This document shows positions 8,087-16,900 of a DNA stretch of 64,000 nt, one piece after another (position 1 is the stretch's first letter; the number at the start of each line of letters is the position of its first letter). A model generated the notes under the pieces. The model was not told the origin of the DNA and searched no databases. It saw only the letters and a list, made by a program, of their open reading frames with translations. The stretch lies in contig NZ_JACHJW010000001.1 in the NCBI RefSeq assembly GCF_014203835.1, positions 868,001-932,000 of the forward strand. Direction: 5' to 3'. A program made the position numbers and the translations under genes. The DNA comes from Micromonospora polyrhachis. Lineage in GTDB: Bacteria; Actinomycetota; Actinomycetes; Mycobacteriales; Micromonosporaceae.

Positions 8087-8878
8087 ATGGCCACCTTCCG
8101 GCTACTGCGACAGACGAATGCCTCCGCACGATTCGCCCAGGTCACCGTTGAGGTGGCGGCGGCGAGCCAGCACGAGGTGGAGGTGGCCGCCACAGCCAGC
8201 GACGAACATCGGTGGGAAGCCGAACTGGGCGTCCGATGGGCTCTACCTGACTCTCTCAGCCCGACGAGAGTGACCGTGACCGAGGTTGTCGTAACTGACG
8301 TCGACACCGGCGTGGGAGACGTCTACGAGGCCGCTGCCCACGCCGTACGGCAGGCGCTGCACGTCGAACACCAGGTGCCGTACGTGGGTTTCAGCGATCC
8401 GCGGATGGTCGCCTCGTGGTTGACGAGCATGTGCGGCCGACGACTCGACGCCGTGACGGAGGCCCGGCACTGGTACGAGGGACAGCGCGAGCCGGACTCG
8501 GCGAGCCTGCTGAACGCCTGGCTGTTCTTCGAGTACGCCGTACCGGTGGGTCTACACGGCCACGGCGATCAGCTCTATCTCGCCAAAGAAGATCCATACC
8601 GCTCCTACGACATGGACGAGCACGGGGAGACCAGGGTCGGCCAGGCCCAGACTCCGGACGTACTGTCCGGATTCATCGGGGCTCACCTCGTCGACGGTGC
8701 CGTGATCTTCGGCCATGACGGCGACGCGGTCTGCACCGGTCTCGTACTGCGGTTCGACATCGGCGACCTCGTCATCGGCACGCTCGACGACGAATGGGTC
8801 CTCGCCGTTGGTCCGGTGCCTGCCGACACCGCTGTCCACTGGTCTGTGCAACCCTTCGTGCGCAGCAGCTTGTGCTAG
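8087..8878 (+). CDS. Hypothetical protein
   Basis: 263 residues that I could not assign to a family. The N-terminal half is acidic and beta-rich (AAASQHEVEVAATASDEH); the C-terminal half is more globular, with ARHWYEGQREPDSASLLN, LFFEYAVPVGLHGHGDQLYL and VIFGHDGDAVCTGLVLRFDI. No signal peptide, transmembrane segment or catalytic motif is evident. The stop overlaps that of the convergent ankyrin gene by a few bases. Confidence 0.7.
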   Translation: MATFRLLRQTNASARFAQVTVEVAAASQHEVEVAATASDEHRWEAELGVRWALPDSLSPTRVTVTEVVVTDVDTGVGDVYEAAAHAVRQALHVEHQVPYVGFSDPRMVASWLTSMCGRRLDAVTEARHWYEGQREPDSASLLNAWLFFEYAVPVGLHGHGDQLYLAKEDPYRSYDMDEHGETRVGQAQTPDVLSGFIGAHLVDGAVIFGHDGDAVCTGLVLRFDIGDLVIGTLDDEWVLAVGPVPADTAVHWSVQPFVRSSLC

Positions 8879-9318
8879 CCACCACTAGCTGTCCCTCTCT
8901 CGTTGGAGGCTGCGCCAGCAGCGACGATCCGAGCGGCAGTTTCCGCGTGACCACCGCGGATGGCCCAGTCGAGCGGCGACAGGCCGCAGCCGTGATCTTC
9001 GCGGAGATTCGGGTCCGCACCGTGTGCGAGAAGCTCGCGTACGACGTCCGTATGCCCCCATGCCGCAGCCCCTGTCAGGGGCGTGCCCTCCTCGCCGTGC
9101 CCGCTCTCGACGTTCGGGTCCGCGCCGGCGTCCAGGAGGATCCGCACGGCCAGGGGCCTGTTCTGCACCGAGGCCAGGTAGAGGGGTGTTGTGCCGTCAC
9201 GGTCTGCCGCATTCGGGTCCGCCCCGGCACACAGGACTGTGCGCAGGGCTGGGAGATCGTCACCTAACAACCGGGCCATCAGACGAGAGGTGAGCCTCTT
9301 GCGCTGTCGGATGTTCAC
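8875..9318 (-). CDS. Ankyrin-repeat protein
   Basis: About 147 residues from GTG 9318 (VNIRQRKRLTSRLMARLL); the start is uncertain and an upstream GTG also exists. Three to four ankyrin repeats can be read: LPALRTVLCAGADPNAADRD, GTTPLYLASVQNRPLAVRIL, GTPLTGAAAWGHTDVVRELL and LSPLDWAIRGGHAETAARIV. Each shows the TPLxxAxxxGHxxxVxxLLxxGADPN pattern. It is a protein-interaction module without an enzymatic domain. Confidence 0.85.
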   Translation of the reverse strand: MNIRQRKRLTSRLMARLLGDDLPALRTVLCAGADPNAADRDGTTPLYLASVQNRPLAVRILLDAGADPNVESGHGEEGTPLTGAAAWGHTDVVRELLAHGADPNLREDHGCGLSPLDWAIRGGHAETAARIVAAGAASNERGTASGG

Positions 9319-9371
9319 CTTCGGCAGGGTAGGGGGTTCACCGCCCCTACCGAAGGGCCTGGGCAGGAAGC

Positions 9372-9557
9372 TACACCGACCACGCCCGGCGTTCACGCGA
9401 AGTTCTCAAGGCGGAGATCGTCGAGGTGGTCCGGCGCGGTGCCCGTACGACCGGCCAGGTCGCCAGCGGCGTCGACCCGCACAAGACCTCAGCGCGGCAG
9501 GTCGATCGGGTGGCGCCTGGTCAGTGGCAGGCCCGCGCTCAGCGACCGGAGACCTGG
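9372..9557 (+). pseudogene. Possible IS3-type OrfA remnant
   Basis: The plus strand encodes LKAEIVEVVRRGARTTGQVA. This resembles the first helix-turn-helix of IS3-family OrfA proteins (F-K-x-E-I-V-E-L...G-R-T-x-x-Q-V-A). The preceding start and the following recognition helix are degraded, and no terminal inverted repeats were found. It sits between the ankyrin gene and the VOC gene and is treated as a decayed fragment. Confidence 0.25.
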
Positions 9558-9603
9558 TCACCACCAGGGCAAACTATAATGATCATAAACGGGGAGGTTC
9601 GAC

Positions 9604-9957
9604 GTGATCCACCACGTACAACTCGCATGCCCACCAGACAGCGAAGACACCCTGCGCGCCTTCTACGGTGGTGTGCTGGGGTTGGCGGAGATTCCGAAGC
9701 CTCCCGTGCTGGCAGCCCGTGGCGGATGCTGGTTTCGCGGTCACGGCATCGAACTGCACCTCGGCGTAGAGCAGGACTTCCGCCCGGCACGTAAGGCTCA
9801 TCCCGGCCTGCTGGTCGACGACCTCGAATCCTGGGCCACCCGGCTACGGACGGCTGGGTACGACGTCGAGTTCGATGACGACTTTCCCGGCATGCGGCGC
9901 TTCTACAGCAGTGACTGTCATGGCAACCGGCTGGAGTTTCTCCAGCCGGTTGCTTGA
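9604..9957 (+). CDS. VOC-family (glyoxalase/bleomycin-resistance fold) protein
   Basis: 117 residues from GTG 9604 with a GGGGAGG ribosome site. A single vicinal-oxygen-chelate module: MIHHVQLACPP (first metal His), AFYGGVLGLAEIPKPP, then GIELHLGV (His), and DCHGNRLEFLQP (metal Glu near the end). Single-module VOC proteins are small dimeric metalloenzymes or antibiotic-binding proteins. The substrate cannot be inferred. The end of the gene forms a strong hairpin, described next. Confidence 0.85.
   Translation: MIHHVQLACPPDSEDTLRAFYGGVLGLAEIPKPPVLAARGGCWFRGHGIELHLGVEQDFRPARKAHPGLLVDDLESWATRLRTAGYDVEFDDDFPGMRRFYSSDCHGNRLEFLQPVA
9923..9953 (+). terminator. Perfect 14-bp hairpin overlapping the VOC gene end
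   Basis: GCAACCGGCTGGAG, a TTT loop, then the exact complement CTCCAGCCGGTTGC. It lies within the last codons of the VOC gene, one base before the stop. There is no U-tract, as is common for actinomycete terminators. Confidence 0.6.
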
Positions 9958-10093
9958 CGGCCTCCATCGGGGTGCGTTGCCCTTCCGGTCTCGGCACTGA
10001 CCAGCATTGTCCGGGGCACGAAAATCCGGATCGCCAGCGACCGTCGGAAGGCTCTTGCGCGGGTGGGGAGCCCTGGCCCCTTGACGAGCGGGC

Positions 10094-10933
10094 TTAGACG
10101 AAGTCGGCCGCGTGGTCGGCGGCCCATTGGGCGAACGTACGCGCGGGGCGCCCCAATACCGCCGGCACGTCGCCGGTCACCTGCTCCGGCGTCTCCACCA
10201 GGGCAGCCCAGGCGGCCAACGCCGCATCCGCGAACACGGGGCTGCCCATCGCCACGGCCAGCATCGGGCGAATCGCCTCGGCGGGCACGTCCTGCCAGTG
10301 CAGGTTCCGGCCGATCACTTCGCCAACGATGCGCACTTGCTCACGTTGGGTAACCGTTTCCGGGCCGCTGAGCACGTAGGTCTGCTTGTCGTGCCGGTCG
10401 TTGGTCAGCGCCTCGACGGCCACTGCCGCGATGTCGTCCTCGTGGATCATCGAGCGGGCCGCCGCACCGTACGGCCAGCGCACCACGCCCTCAGTGCGGA
10501 TCGGCGCGGCCCAACTCAGCACGTTTGTGGCAATTCCGGTGGGGCGCAGCATCGTCCAAGGTAGTCCGGAAGCGGTGATGGCGCGCTCCACCACAGCCCA
10601 GAACGAGTTCGGGTCAGCCTCGGCGGAGGCGGCCGACACGTACACGACCCGGGGCGACCCGGCACTGGCGAGCACGTCGGCGACACGCGGAGCGAGCTGC
10701 GTCGCCGCAGTGGGGTCAACGAACGGCCAGATCAGGAACACGGCCTCGACCCCGTCCAGGTGCGGGCGCAGGGTCTCCGGTTCGGCCAGGTCAGCGGCCA
10801 CCACCTCCACACCGTCCGGCAGATTCGCGCCGCTGGGGTCACGGGTGATGGCCCGTACGCCGTGACCCGCGACAACCAGCCGATCCACCACATGCCGCCC
10901 GACGTTGCCCGTCGCGCCGGTTACCAAGATCAT
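10094..10933 (-). CDS. NmrA-like NAD(P)H-binding oxidoreductase
   Basis: 279 residues from ATG 10933 with GGAGGAGACC directly upstream. The N-terminal Rossmann motif MILVTGATGNVGRHVVDRL (G-x-x-G-x-x-G) is that of atypical short-chain dehydrogenases of the NmrA/QOR2 group. Further landmarks are VEAVFLIWPF, RVVYVSAASAE and PWTMLRPTG. The end RTFAQWAADHAADF matches this family. It likely senses or reduces with NADPH, often on quinones. It is divergent from the SoxR-like regulator across a MerR-type promoter, so it is probably that regulator's target. Confidence 0.85.
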   Translation of the reverse strand: MILVTGATGNVGRHVVDRLVVAGHGVRAITRDPSGANLPDGVEVVAADLAEPETLRPHLDGVEAVFLIWPFVDPTAATQLAPRVADVLASAGSPRVVYVSAASAEADPNSFWAVVERAITASGLPWTMLRPTGIATNVLSWAAPIRTEGVVRWPYGAAARSMIHEDDIAAVAVEALTNDRHDKQTYVLSGPETVTQREQVRIVGEVIGRNLHWQDVPAEAIRPMLAVAMGSPVFADAALAAWAALVETPEQVTGDVPAVLGRPARTFAQWAADHAADFV

Positions 10934-10971
10934 GGTCTCCTCCAGAGAATGTCGTGCACTCAATGAAGCCG

Positions 10972-11002
10972 ACCGTAGAACCTCAACATTTGTTGAAGTC
11001 AA
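10972..11002 (-). promoter_or_regulatory. MerR/SoxR-type promoter with operator
   Basis: On the minus strand a -35 TTGACT (11002-10997) and a -10 TACGGT (10977-10972) are separated by exactly 19 bp, the over-long spacer diagnostic of MerR-activated promoters. The spacer and -35 contain the dyad CCTCAACATTTGTTGAAG (10981-10998), seven of nine positions symmetric, close to the known SoxR box. A plus-strand promoter (TTGTTG, 18 bp, CATACT at 11014-11019) overlaps it and could give a leaderless regulator transcript and autoregulation. Confidence 0.7.
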
Positions 11003-11024
11003 CCTCGGCTGGGCATACTCGGGC

Positions 11025-11393
11025 ATGCAGCCCGACAGGTCTTTCGACTGGCATGAGCCCGGCCTGACCATCGGCCAGGTGGCGCATCGCAGCGGAATCG
11101 CCGCGTCAGCGATCCGGTTCTACGAGGCGCAGGGCCTGATCAGCAGCGACCGCACGGCCGGTAACCAGCGCCGTTACCACAGCGATGTCATGTGCCGTCT
11201 GGCGATGATCGAGGCATGCCAGCGGGTCGGCCTCACCTTGGCCGAGGTGGGCCGGGCACTCGCCGCGCTGCCGCCCGGACATGCGCCGACCCGGCAGGAC
11301 TGGGACACGCTCGCCGAGCGGTTGCGCACCGAGGCCCAATCTCGCATCGATCAGCTCAGCCAGGTGCTGCACGAACTCGCTCCCGCCCCCTGA
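11025..11393 (+). CDS. SoxR-like MerR-family regulator lacking the Fe-S cysteines
   Basis: 122 residues starting MQPDRSFDWHEPGLTIGQVA. The winged HTH (LTIGQVAHRSGIAASAIRFY) is followed by RTAGNQRRYHSDVMCRLAMI, which carries the GNQRRY signature of SoxR, and by VGLTLAEVGRALAALPPGH. The dimerisation helix (LAERLRTEAQSRIDQLSQVL) ends at HELAPAP and the gene stops exactly where SoxR proteins place their CxxCxC cluster. The protein therefore cannot bind the redox [2Fe-2S] centre and must sense something else or nothing. ATG 11025 lies 5 bases after a CATACT -10. Confidence 0.85.
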   Translation: MQPDRSFDWHEPGLTIGQVAHRSGIAASAIRFYEAQGLISSDRTAGNQRRYHSDVMCRLAMIEACQRVGLTLAEVGRALAALPPGHAPTRQDWDTLAERLRTEAQSRIDQLSQVLHELAPAP

Positions 11394-11463
11394 CCTGAGT
11401 CCGGCCCGCACAGCTTCGGGGCGCTGCCGCCGAGCAATGCACGCTGAGCGCGAAGGTCTTCGG

Positions 11464-11480
11464 GGGCTCGCCCCGAGCCC
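11464..11480. terminator. Hairpin between convergent genes
   Basis: GGGCTCG, CCC loop, CGAGCCC. It is placed between the stop of the MerR gene and the stop of the alpha/beta hydrolase gene and could serve both. Confidence 0.45.
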
Positions 11481-11487
11481 TGCCGGT

Positions 11488-12354
11488 TCAACCTCTGTCG
11501 TTGTCCTGCCGGATGACCCTCTCGACCAGGCTCACCACCTGCTTGGGGTACTCGTCCGGTGCCAGGTGCCCCGCGCCTGCCAGCACCTCCAGGTCGACGG
11601 CAAGGGACCGGGACACCGCCTGCCGTAGCCGTGACGGTGGGAGGAAGACATCGTGCTCACCCGTCGCGACCGCCATCGGGGTCCCCACCGCCGACCGTAG
11701 TGTGGCGGCCGGCAGTGGGGAGGGCGCGAGGCTGGACCGGCACTCGCGGGCCACCAGGGTCATCCACTCCGCCAGGACGGGCGACGGCTGGTGCCCCGGT
11801 CCGTGCATCACCCGCAGCAGACGGGCACTGCGACGGTCGGTCGGCCGGGCCAGCCATGGCAGCGTCGCAGACAACACCCTGGCCGTGACGCGCAACCCGA
11901 CGACACCAGCCGGCGCGACGAGGACCCGGCCCGCCACCCGCGGCGAATCACAGGCCAGGGCGATGCCGCCGCCGAGGGAATGACCAACGAGCACCACCGG
12001 TCCGGTCGCCGTCTGGTCGAGAAACTCGCCAAGCCATCGGCCGTACCACGCGAGCCCTCCCCGGTCCGGGCGCTCGGCCGCGCTGAGGCCAGGTTGGCCG
12101 GGTACGTCGAGGACCCAGACCGACCATCGCTGCGCCAACGCCTGCGCCAGCGGCAGGCACGTCGCCGCGTTGAAGTTCGTGCCCGCCAGCACCACCACGG
12201 ACGGCGCATCCCCGTCAACGGACACCACATGCGTATCGCCCCGGCTGGTCGGTACCGAGAACCGCCGGTGCGGTACCGACCAGCGGTCAAGCTGATCGAA
12301 GCACCAACCTTGAACCCGGCGCTGCCCGTGGGCACTGCGGTAGATCGAAGCCAC
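11488..12354 (-). CDS. Alpha/beta-hydrolase
   Basis: 288 residues with the alpha/beta-hydrolase fold. Oxyanion region VVVLAGTNFNAATCLPLAQA is followed by VWVLDVPGQPGLS, the nucleophile elbow VLVGHSLGGGIAL (Ser about residue 125), the acid in TGEHDVFLPPSR and the catalytic His in LAGAGHLAPDEYP. The triad is complete. No signal peptide. It is a general esterase/lipase/lactonase-type enzyme of unknown substrate, standing alone between convergent and divergent neighbours. Confidence 0.85.
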   Translation of the reverse strand: MASIYRSAHGQRRVQGWCFDQLDRWSVPHRRFSVPTSRGDTHVVSVDGDAPSVVVLAGTNFNAATCLPLAQALAQRWSVWVLDVPGQPGLSAAERPDRGGLAWYGRWLGEFLDQTATGPVVLVGHSLGGGIALACDSPRVAGRVLVAPAGVVGLRVTARVLSATLPWLARPTDRRSARLLRVMHGPGHQPSPVLAEWMTLVARECRSSLAPSPLPAATLRSAVGTPMAVATGEHDVFLPPSRLRQAVSRSLAVDLEVLAGAGHLAPDEYPKQVVSLVERVIRQDNDRG

Positions 12355-12473
12355 CGGACCACTATCCCGGACCGTCCACCCGGCACCAGTCCGGCCTCTA
12401 CCCTCAGATAACCAGGCCGAATGGGCGAAAACAAGACTTGATCTTCACGCGGTGCGATCACAGACTCACGGTC

Positions 12474-13175
12474 ATGGTTTGGGATCCGTTCGGCACACTG
12501 CGACGCGCACTGTGGATCGGAGGCGGTCAGTGGGCGGGTAAGTCGACCGTTGCCCAACTCCTCGCGACTCGTCACGGAGTAACCGCGTACCACTACGACT
12601 ACCACGACGCCCGCGGCCACGACGACCGGCGCGTGGCGCGTCGGGTCCGGCTCGGCGAGCCGGTCACGTCGCCCGATCCAGAGACAGTCTGGGTGCACAC
12701 GACACCGGAGCAGATGGCCGCCGAGACCCTGGCCGGCTTCCCGATCCGCTTCGAATGGGTCCTCGACGATCTGCGGGCGCTGGTGTCCGGCCGACCCGTC
12801 ATCACCGAAGGCTGGGGGCTTCGGCCCGAACTGGTTACCCCGTTGGTCGACTCACCCCGGCAGATGGTGGTCATGGTGCCCAGCGAGGCGTTCCGGCAGC
12901 ATCAACTGCGGACCGTGGCCAGGGCGGCCACCTTCGGGCAGTCGGTCAGTGATCCCGGCCGGGCACAACGCAACCGGATCGCCCGCGACCGCCTCGTGGC
13001 CGAGGACGCGGTCCACGCCGCCCGCGCACACGGCGTCCGGGTGATCGAGGTGGACGGCTCCCGCACCGCCGATCAGATCTGCGACCTCGTGGCCGAGCAC
13101 TTCGCCCCGTACCTGAAGCCGCAGCCGCAGCCGCATCACGAGCCAAGCTCCACCGAATCCGCCCACCAAATCTGA
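12474..13175 (+). CDS. P-loop nucleotide-binding protein (kinase-like)
   Basis: About 233 residues from ATG 12474. The N-terminal Walker A loop RALWIGGGQWAGKSTVAQLL is of the small-molecule or nucleoside kinase type. A lid-like acidic stretch follows (YHYDYHDARGHDDRR), then VLDDLRALVSGRPVITEGWG. The C-terminal segment is proline/histidine-rich and disordered (LKPQPQPQPHHEPSS). It resembles stand-alone actinobacterial P-loop proteins annotated as hypothetical or cytidylate-kinase-like. No substrate can be named. An alternative in-frame start exists at 12438. Confidence 0.75.
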   Translation: MVWDPFGTLRRALWIGGGQWAGKSTVAQLLATRHGVTAYHYDYHDARGHDDRRVARRVRLGEPVTSPDPETVWVHTTPEQMAAETLAGFPIRFEWVLDDLRALVSGRPVITEGWGLRPELVTPLVDSPRQMVVMVPSEAFRQHQLRTVARAATFGQSVSDPGRAQRNRIARDRLVAEDAVHAARAHGVRVIEVDGSRTADQICDLVAEHFAPYLKPQPQPHHEPSSTESAHQI

Positions 13176-13300
13176 ACAAAGCCCACCCCAGCCGTTCAGA
13201 CATAGCTGACGAGCCCAGCTCAACGCGGGCAACCTCCGCCATCGTCGATCGGAGAGAACAACCTTGGCTGGTCCGGTCTGCTCTGCAGCCCCAGGGCCCG

Positions 13301-13306
13301 TATAGT
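13301..13306 (+). promoter_or_regulatory. -10 element for a leaderless transcript
   Basis: TATAGT lies 7 bases before the GTG start of the methyltransferase gene. No ribosome site is present between them, so a leaderless mRNA is likely. I could not place a convincing -35. Confidence 0.4.
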
Positions 13307-13312
13307 CGCGCG

Positions 13313-13921
13313 GTGAACCTGGATCAGGTCCGGCAGGCGTACACGTCCGTCTCGGAGCTCTACATCGAGCTGTTCGGCACAAGTCAGCAGGTACACGCTG
13401 ACGACCTCGCCTTCATCGGGCGACATCTGGCGGGCCGACCTGGCACGGTGCTCGACCTGGGGTGTGGGCCTGGCCATATCACCGACTACCTCCGCTCACT
13501 GGGCGTCGACGCAACGGGAATCGACATGGTCCCCGAGTTCATCGCCCATGCGCAGGCGGCCCACCCGAGCGGTAGCTACCAACTCGGATCAATGGAAGAT
13601 CTCGCCGTTGCCGACCACTCCATCGCCGGCATCCTGGCCTGGGGCTCGTTGATCCATCTGCCGCCGCCGGATCTGGACGGCGTGCTCGCCGAGTTCCGGC
13701 GAGCCATGGCACCGGCCGGAACGTTGGTGGTTGCCATCTTCGTAGGCGACGAAGCCGAGGCCTTCGACCACAAGGTCGTCACCGCCTATCGCTGGCCCGT
13801 CGACGAGTTCTCCGAGCGACTGGCGCGAGCCGGCTTCACGGAAGTCGAGCGCCTACAGCGGCCCGGTGACGGCACTCATCGGCCACACGCCGCCATCGCG
13901 GCAGTCGCAGCCGAGCGGTGA
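13313..13921 (+). CDS. Class I SAM-dependent methyltransferase
   Basis: 202 residues from GTG 13313. Class I methyltransferase motifs are in order: GTVLDLGCGPGHITDYL (motif I), VDATGIDMVPEFIAHAQ (post I acidic), GSMEDLAVADHSIAGILAWG (motif II) and AEFRRAMAPAGTLVVAIF (motif III). It belongs to the UbiE/Methyltransf_11 type that methylates small molecules. The adjacent NRPS gene is convergent, so membership in the biosynthetic cluster is possible but not shown by operon structure. Confidence 0.87.
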   Translation: MNLDQVRQAYTSVSELYIELFGTSQQVHADDLAFIGRHLAGRPGTVLDLGCGPGHITDYLRSLGVDATGIDMVPEFIAHAQAAHPSGSYQLGSMEDLAVADHSIAGILAWGSLIHLPPPDLDGVLAEFRRAMAPAGTLVVAIFVGDEAEAFDHKVVTAYRWPVDEFSERLARAGFTEVERLQRPGDGTHRPHAAIAAVAAER

Positions 13922-13947
13922 GCTGAGCCGGCGTGCCGGCCTAGCTC
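13920..13947. terminator. Hairpin between methyltransferase and NRPS genes
   Basis: GAGCT...GCCGGC, GT loop, GCCGGC...AGCTC, with one wobble and one mismatch. It lies between two convergent stop codons and could act in both directions. Confidence 0.5.
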
Positions 13948-13975
13948 CTCGGTCGCGACGTGGCCAGCCGGTCAG

Positions 13976-16900
13976 TCATCGACGGGGCGACGCCACCCGA
14001 GCAAGAAGGGCCGGGTGCCCTCGCCGGTCGACCGGCAGCCGATCCCGGCGGCGGCTCGCCAGAGCTGGTCCGACCTGGGCAGCGACCTCCGGCCGCATCA
14101 TGTGCTCGTGCCGGCAGGCGATCTCGTGGTTCTCGATGTCTCCCCGGACGAACGGCCGCCAGGTGTCCACGGTCTGCAGATTGATCGGTTGGCTCACCGT
14201 GGCCGCGAAGAAGAGCAGGTCCCCGTCGAACGCCTCGGGTCGGTACCGCCGCCCAGCGGCGAGGTTCTTGCCAGTGACCTTCAGTAGGGCGGCGATGCGC
14301 TCCGCACTCCAGTCGGTCAGTGCCCCGCCCGCTCGACGGATGATCTGCACCACCCGCTCGTCGTCGAGCGACTCGCCGTCGAGCAGGCTCGGGTCGTATC
14401 CGAAGTCGGAGAGCACCACGTCGAGCAGCACCCGACGATGCTCCTCGCTGTGCAGTTCGGGATCGCTCGGGTACGCGTCGAGCAGGGCGAGCAGCCCGAC
14501 CTCCGCGCCCCGGCGGGCCAGTTCGGTGGCGGTGGCGTAGGCGATGACGCCCCCCAACGACCAGCCGAGCAGGTGGTACGGCCCGTCCGGGTACACGGCA
14601 CGAATCTCGTCGGCATATCCGGCGGCCATCTCCTCGACAGTGGCCGCTGGCGGCTCCGGTCGCGCCAGGCCGGGCGACTGTAGTCCGTAGACCGGATGGT
14701 CGGCGTCGATGTGCCGCAGCAGCACGGAGTAGCACCAGCTCAGGCCGGTGACCGGCGGTAGGCAGAAGAGTGGGACGCCAGCACCGCTGGCGCGCAGTGG
14801 CAGCACCTTGGCCAGCGCCCCCGGGCTGTCCACTCCCCCGCCGCCGGTGGCACCGGACTCCCGCCTCCCCACCCCGGCCGGGGCGATAGGGGCGTCGGCC
14901 AGATGGGTGGCGAGACCGGCGACGGTGGGCTGTTCGAAGACGGTCCGCAAATCCAGCTCGACCCCGAACACGGTACGGATCCGGCTGGCCAGGCGCGCCG
15001 CCTGCAGCGAGTGGCCGCCCAGCTCGAAGAAGCTGTCGTCCACGCCTACCAGGGGCAGTTCCAGTGCCTCGGCGAAGAGCCCGCAGAGCACTACCTCGTG
15101 GCGGGTACGGGGTGCCCGACCGGTGACCGTGGTGGTCAGCGCGGCAGCCGGCAGGGCAGCCCGGTCGACCTTGCCGTTCGGGGTTGACGGCAGTACGGGC
15201 AGCATCAGCAGCACCGCCGGCACCATGGGTGGGGGCAGGTGGGCGGCCAGGTAACCGCGCAGTGCGTTCGGGTCGGGTGCGGACCGGCCGGGTGCGGCCG
15301 TGAGATAGCCGACGAGCCGCGACTCGCCGTTGGAATCCGCGCGGACGACCACGACGGCCTGGGCGATGTCCGGGTGCCGAGCCAGCACCGACTCGATCTC
15401 ACCCAACTCGATGCGGTTGCCCCGGATCTTCACCTGGTCGTCGGTACGCCCGACGAACACCAGTTCACCATCGGGCAGCTGCCGCATCCGGTCGCCGGTA
15501 CGGTACATCCGCTCGCCTGGTGGACCGAACGGATCGGGCACGAACCGCTCGGCGGTCAGGTCGGGCCGGCGGAGGTATCCGTGGGCGAGCTGTGCACCCG
15601 CGAGGTGCAACTCGCCGACCGCCCCCACCGGGACCGGCTGCAACATCGGGTCCAGCAGGTAGGCCCGGGTGTTCCAGCCCGGCCGACCGACCGGCACACC
15701 GCCTCCTGTCCCGGCAGGCGCATCGCCATCTGTTCCGGCAGGCACACCGTCGGCTGCCAAGGAAGCTGCACCGTCGGCCGCCCAGGCGGTCACTGCCACC
15801 GTCGCCTCGGTCGGGCCGTACATGTTGTGCAGGCCAGGACCGACGACCTCGACATAGCGGGCGGCCAGGTCAGCGGTGAGCGGCTCGCCCACGCAGAGCG
15901 TACGGCGCAGGCTGGGACAGTGCGCGGCGCCCGGCTCGGCCAGAAACTCACGCAGCATCGACGGTACGAAGCCGGCGGTGGTGATCTCCTGTCGCTGGAT
16001 CAGTTCGGCGAGGTAGTGCGGATCATGATGCCCATCCGGTCGGGCCAGTACGGCGGTCGCGCCCACCAGCAGTGGCCAGAAGAACTCCCACACCGAGACG
16101 TCGAAGCTCGCCGGGGTCTTGACCAGCACCCGGTCTGTGGCAGTGAGCCGGAACCGGTCCTGGAGCCAGAGCAGGTGGTTGACCACCGCCTGATGGCCCA
16201 CCACCACCCCCTTGGGTCGGCCGGTGGAGCCGGACGTGTAGAGCACGTAGATCGGGTGGTCCGGGTGCAGCGGGTTGCGGCGTCGCGCGTCGGCCGGATT
16301 GTTGGCCGGGTGGCGGGCCACCGCCGCCCGCACGGCTGGCTGATCCAGTAGCAGCGGTCGGGGGCCGGTCCCCGGCAGGTCCACCATGCTCCGGCGGTCG
16401 GCCACGACCAGTGCCGGTCGGGCATCGTCGAGCAGGAAGGCGATCCGGTCCAGCGGGTACGCCGAGTCCAGGGGCAGGTACGCGGCACCGGCCTTGAGCA
16501 CCGCGAGCAGGGTGACCACCAAGTCGACCGACCGGGGCAGCGCGACCGCCACCACCGCCCCCGGGCCAGCGCCTTGGTCGATCAGTTCCCGCGCCAGCCG
16601 GTTGGCCCGCTCGTTCAGCTCGGTATAGGACAGCCTGGCGCGGATCGGCTCGGCACAGAACGGCTCGGCGCGGGTCGGCCCGCTCTCCTCGGCGACCAGG
16701 GCGATCGCATCCGGGGTGCGCGCTACCTGCGCCTCGATAAGTTCGGTCAGCACCGTCCGCCGCACCGGATGGGTCGTTTCGTTCCAGTCGAACAGCACCG
16801 TGCGCCGCTCGGCCTGATCGAGCAGTTCGGCCGTACCCACCGGGATGTCTGGCCGAGTACAGAGCGTCTCCAGCAGCCGGATGAACCGATCCTGGTGCGC

